Shown here: positions 58,743 to 60,094 of the stretch, in pieces | How positions within the stretch are numbered: the stretch's first letter is position 1 | Layout: the number at the start of each line of letters is the position of its first letter | Assembly (NCBI RefSeq): GCF_000732485.2 | Contig: NZ_JAQV02000025.1 | Location: 1-60,094 of the forward strand | Length of the DNA stretch: 60,094 nucleotides | DNA from: Bacillus sp. SJS | Lineage (GTDB): Bacteria; Bacillota; Bacilli; Bacillales; Bacillaceae | Direction of reading: 5' to 3' | Notes under the pieces: model-generated | The model's input: the letters and a program-made list of their open reading frames with translations, nothing else | Databases searched by the model: none | What the model was told of the DNA's origin: nothing | Translations under genes and position numbers: made by a program

Positions 58743-59648
58743 TTATAAAAGTTTTTCTCCAAAAAGTGAGCCCATTAAGGCTACGGCAACCGATGCGGTC
58801 TTGTTTCTCTCATCCAAAATCGGGTTAACTTCTACAAATTCAGCCGACGTTATCATTTCAGATTCAGCCAGCATCTCCATAGCTAAATGACTTTCACGAT
58901 AGCTGATCCCGCCAATAACGGGTGTTCCTACACCCGGTGCGTCATGCGGATCCAATCCGTCAAGGTCAAGCGACAAATGAACACCGTCCGTACGATCTTT
59001 CAAGTATTCAATTGTTTCTTCCATAATACGGGCCATTCCAAGACGGTCAACCTCATGCATGGTGTAAACGCGGATTCCCTTTTCTTTAATCAGTTCCCTT
59101 TCACCCTCATCAAGGGAACGGGCACCGATGATGACAACATGCTCAGGCTTAATTTTTGGAGAGAACCCTGCAATCCCCGTTAAGGATTCATCGCCTATTC
59201 CTAAACTTGCCGCGAGCGGCATGCCGTGAATGTTCCCTGACGGGGAAGTATCAGCTGTGTTTAAGTCGCCGTGAGCGTCATACCAAATAACCCCAAGATT
59301 TTTATAGTTTTTCGCCAGTCCAGCAAGAGTCCCAATCGCGATACTGTGGTCTCCGCCAAGCACTAAAGGAAAAGCACCTGTTTTAATCACTTCATCAACC
59401 TTTGAAGCCAGCAGTTCGCTCGCTTCTGATACCGCTTTCAAATTTTTTAAATTATATAAAGGTTCTTCCAGCTCTTTTTCCCGTTTGCCTATTTTTATGT
59501 CTCCGCTATCTTCAATAGTAAAATGGAGATTTTCCAGCCGTTCTACAACGCCTGCGTATCGGATGGCACTAGGCCCCATATCGACACCCCGTCTGGTTTG
59601 TCCTAAATCCATCGGTACACCAATGATATTAATTTTTTCAGCAGCCAT
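58743..59648 (-). CDS. rocF: Arginase RocF
   Basis: This 301-residue Mn-dependent arginase converts arginine to ornithine and urea. The di-manganese motifs are GGDHSIAIGT, WYDAHGDLNTADTS with the SGNIHGMPLA substrate loop, and SLDLDGLDPHDAPGVGTP. The length matches bacillary arginases. Its promoter (59679-59708) and an ARG-box-like palindrome (59722-59735) lie upstream. It is separated from the roc genes seen in B. subtilis. Confidence 0.95.
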   Translation of the reverse strand: MAAEKINIIGVPMDLGQTRRGVDMGPSAIRYAGVVERLENLHFTIEDSGDIKIGKREKELEEPLYNLKNLKAVSEASELLASKVDEVIKTGAFPLVLGGDHSIAIGTLAGLAKNYKNLGVIWYDAHGDLNTADTSPSGNIHGMPLAASLGIGDESLTGIAGFSPKIKPEHVVIIGARSLDEGERELIKEKGIRVYTMHEVDRLGMARIMEETIEYLKDRTDGVHLSLDLDGLDPHDAPGVGTPVIGGISYRESHLAMEMLAESEMITSAEFVEVNPILDERNKTASVAVALMGSLFGEKLL

Positions 59649-59678
59649 CTGTCTTCCTCCTCTATTCTCTATCCTCTT

Positions 59679-59735
59679 ATTTTACATAGAAAAAGACCTA
59701 TGACTCAACTCGACATAAATATGTATAAAAATACA
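59679..59735 (-). promoter_or_regulatory. rocF promoter with ARG-box-like palindrome
   Basis: On the minus strand TTGAGT (59703-59708), an 18-base spacer and TAAAAT (59679-59684). TGTATAAAAATACA at 59722-59735 is a palindrome resembling the arginine-regulator (AhrC/ArgR) box and lies just upstream of the -35. An activating role would fit arginase induction by arginine. Confidence 0.4.
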
Positions 59736-59817
59736 GAAGATTCACACAGAATAAAGAAAATGAACGCACAAAAAAAGCCTTACACTTTGTGAAAGACAGC
59801 AGTGGCTGATATGAAAT

Positions 59818-59893
59818 TGGTGGAGCCTAGCGGGATCGAACCGCTGACCTCCTGCGTGCAAGGCAGGCGCTCTCCCAGCTGAGCTAAGGCCCC
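59818..59893 (-). tRNA. tRNA-Ala (TGC)
   Basis: This is a 76-base cloverleaf with encoded CCA, acceptor GGGGCCT, anticodon loop CTTGCAC (anticodon TGC) and T-loop GGTTCGATCC. A T-run downstream at 59770-59776 (minus) probably ends the tRNA operon. Confidence 0.96.
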
Positions 59894-59920
59894 TGAATCT
59901 GGATTTAAAAGTAATGAAGA

Positions 59921-60002
59921 TGCGGGTGAAGGGAGTCGAACCCCCACGCCATAAGGCGCTAGATCCTAAGTCTAGTGCGTCTGCCAATTCCGCCACACCC
60001 GC
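59921..60002 (-). tRNA. tRNA-Leu (TAG)
   Basis: This 82-base tRNA has acceptor arms GCGGGTG/CACCCGC, anticodon loop CTTAGGA (anticodon TAG), a class II variable arm and T-loop GGTTCGACTCC. The CCA is not encoded; the 3' discriminator A is followed by TCTTC. Confidence 0.95.
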
Positions 60003-60018
60003 ATATAAAAAATGTAAA

Positions 60019-60094
60019 TGGTGAGCCATGAAGGACTCGAACCTTCGACCCTCTGATTAAAAGTCAGATGCTCTACCGACTGAGCTAATGGCTC
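60019..60094 (-). tRNA. tRNA-Lys (TTT)
   Basis: This 76-base tRNA has encoded CCA, acceptor GAGCCAT, anticodon loop CTTTTAA (anticodon TTT) and T-loop GGTTCGAGTCC. It ends exactly at the window edge, and the cluster probably continues beyond it. Confidence 0.95.

Overview
The window is chromosomal DNA from a member of the Bacillaceae (Bacillus/Metabacillus-like). The evidence is gene content and order: sigW-rsiW-cdaA-cdaR-glmM-glmS with a recognisable glmS self-cleaving ribozyme, rocF and a tRNA cluster next to sigW, the mtlA-mtlR-mtlD set, yhfK, hmp, yflT, small Bacillus families (YpzG, DUF1540, YozQ-like, DUF6440), strong AGGAGG ribosome sites, and promoter and operator motifs for SigW, SigB, Rex, NsrR and YtrA-type regulators. 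I see no phage, transposase, rRNA or CRISPR.

Layout. 1-480: a promoter with a nested-hairpin terminator (possible small RNA), then copies of a dispersed GC-rich repeat. 517-4866: spermidine/putrescine importer potABCD with a cupin-type XRE regulator. 5046-9739: housekeeping and unknown genes (ABM monooxygenase, Fe-dependent alcohol dehydrogenase, AAA ATPase, DinB, phosphodiesterase, small acidic proteins). 9769-12004: a compact six-gene gas-vesicle-type operon (gvpO/R, gvpF/L, gvpG, gvpJ, gvpU, gvpA) lacking gvpN and gvpK. 12167-18155: DUF1540, yhfK, a 41-bp tandem repeat array, an MFS exporter, an SDR, a 688-residue methyltransferase and a DUF948 protein. 18225-19679: an NADH oxidase behind three Rex boxes. 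19737-22130: a DICT-domain protein / RibU-like ECF component / MCP-like protein unit. 22372-27405: a beta-helix protein, an alpha/beta hydrolase and a BceAB-type antibiotic-resistance ABC transporter with a YtrA-like operator. 27937-34928: flavohemoprotein hmp, a YeiL-type regulator between two DUF606 exporters, a DJ-1/PfpI protein, a kinase-VOC pair, an NhaC antiporter and a YjbR protein. 35059-40287: mannitol uptake and catabolism. 40467-46831: cupin, YflT, an acidic YtxH-like protein, a GGDEF cyclase, a class D beta-lactamase behind an FHA-winged-helix protein, YpzG and a possible two-CxxC micropeptide. 47014-50014: DUF6440, an ABC-2 exporter whose ATPase is split by a frame break, and a LytTR regulator carrying a degenerate ABC domain. 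50391-57833: glmS, glmM, cdaR, cdaA, rsiW, sigW (amino-sugar synthesis, c-di-AMP synthesis and the cell-envelope stress sigma factor). 57961-60094: a histidine phosphatase, arginase rocF and three tRNAs (Ala, Leu, Lys).

Common threads are cell-envelope homeostasis (SigW, c-di-AMP, glmS/glmM, beta-lactamase, two antibiotic-type ABC systems) and redox/NO response (Rex-nox, NsrR-hmp). The most unusual content is the minimal gvp operon, the pseudo-ABC/LytTR regulator with its exporter, and the repeat family that has also entered the glmS leader. All functional calls rest on recognition of families and motifs by eye; no search was run.
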